NCBI GenBank assembly: GCA_032117595.1
Contig: JAULYZ010000105.1
Span: 1-6,088 of the forward strand
DNA: 6,088 bases
Reading direction: 5' to 3'
Origin: WLJO01 sp032117595
GTDB lineage: Bacteria; Actinomycetota; Acidimicrobiia; Acidimicrobiales; Ilumatobacteraceae
Shown: piece by piece, positions 5,601-6,088 of the stretch
Position numbering within the stretch: the stretch's first letter is position 1
Layout: each line of letters starts with the position of its first letter
Position numbers and translations under genes: made by a program
Notes under the pieces: generated by a model
Database searches by the model: none
What the model was told of the DNA's origin: nothing
What the model saw: the letters and a program-made list of their open reading frames with translations, nothing else

Positions 5601-6088
5601 TGGCAAGCATCTCCGTGAAGACCGTTGCCGGGAAGGACGCTGGCTCGGTGGAGTTGGCATCCGAGGTATTCGGTGTGCAGCCCAACGTGCCGGTGATGCA
5701 CCAGGTCGTGGTCGCTCAGCTAGCCCACCGACGTGCAGGCACCCAGAGCACCAAGACGCGCGCCGAGGTCTCGGGCGGCGGCAAGAAGCCGTTCCGCCAG
5801 AAGGGCACGGGCAACGCCCGTCAGGGTTCCACCCGCGCACCGCACTACAGCGGTGGTGGTGTCGCACTCGGGCCCAAGCCGCGCAGTTACAGCCAGAAGG
5901 TGAACAAGAAGGTCGTGCGGCTCGCTCTTGCGTCTGCGCTCTCCGACCGTCTCAACGAGGGCAAGGTCGTCGTCGTCGACGACTGGGGCTTCTCGAAGAC
6001 GAAGGATGCTGTCGCAGCGCTCAAGTCACTCGGCGTCGCCGGCACCGCACTGGTCGTCGTGGGGCGCGAGGAAGAGGCTGCTGCGAAG
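5600..6088 (+). CDS. rplD: 50S ribosomal protein L4 (3' end outside window)
   Basis: L4 binds 23S rRNA near the exit-tunnel constriction and in enterobacteria is also the repressor of the S10 operon. 163 residues are visible without a stop; the family is usually 205-220, so roughly the last quarter is missing. Diagnostic blocks are HQVVVAQLAHRRAGTQSTKTR (about 34-54, split by normal variation), the tunnel loop with EVSGGGKKPFRQKGTGNARQG (about 55-76) and GPKPRSYSQKVNKKV (91-105). The ATG at 5600 shares its A with the TGA of rplC, and a purine-rich AAGGGG (5586-5591) eight bases upstream serves as ribosome site, so translation is coupled to L3. Nothing in the visible part is unusual. Confidence 0.97.
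   Translation, partial: MASISVKTVAGKDAGSVELASEVFGVQPNVPVMHQVVVAQLAHRRAGTQSTKTRAEVSGGGKKPFRQKGTGNARQGSTRAPHYSGGGVALGPKPRSYSQKVNKKVVRLALASALSDRLNEGKVVVVDDWGFSKTKDAVAALKSLGVAGTALVVVGREEEAAAK

Noticed and set aside
1..6088. CRISPR array, IS element, phage att site or integron
   Set aside because: No regularly spaced repeats beyond the 12-bp triplet, no transposase or integrase reading frame, and no matching direct repeats seen at the borders of the inserted genes.

Overview
The window is high-GC and looks like the chromosome of an actinomycete. The evidence is a DUF2510 membrane protein, a bacterial protein O-mannosyltransferase, actinobacterial-type ribosomal proteins and a TANNNT -10 box placed directly before an ATG (leaderless pattern). 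The class Acidimicrobiia is my best guess, but this rests on overall impression and not on a diagnostic marker. A run of 10 N at 3483-3492 marks a scaffold join, so this is a draft or metagenome assembly.

Layout: 1-107 is the 3' end of tuf (EF-Tu), followed at once by rpsJ (S10, 120-434). A GC-rich hairpin (453-480) closes that unit. Two plus-strand genes follow: a 399-aa alpha/beta hydrolase (513-1712, probably leaderless) and a 368-aa DUF2510 single-pass membrane protein (1739-2845). On the minus strand, meeting them tail to tail over a long hairpin (2843-2875), lies a two-gene unit. A small putative lipoprotein (4631-4296) is read first and is joined by a GTGA overlap to a polytopic PMT-family mannosyltransferase (4299-2873), which is split by the assembly gap. 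A 327-base gene-free stretch (4632-4958) holds a good plus-strand promoter and a structured leader of about 210 nt. The ribosomal operon then resumes with rplC (L3, 4959-5600) and rplD (L4, from 5600, cut by the window end).

The main point is the arrangement. tuf-rpsJ and rplC-rplD are normally contiguous in the str/S10 ribosomal cluster. Here about 4.5 kb carrying four non-ribosomal genes lies between rpsJ and rplC. The break has a possible terminator on one side and its own promoter and leader on the other, so the S10 operon seems to be cut into two transcription units. Three of the four inserted genes look like cell-envelope functions (PMT, lipoprotein, membrane-anchored DUF2510 protein). 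No mobile element, CRISPR array, tRNA or rRNA was seen. I found no convincing entirely new system; the operon split and the rplC leader are the features most worth checking.
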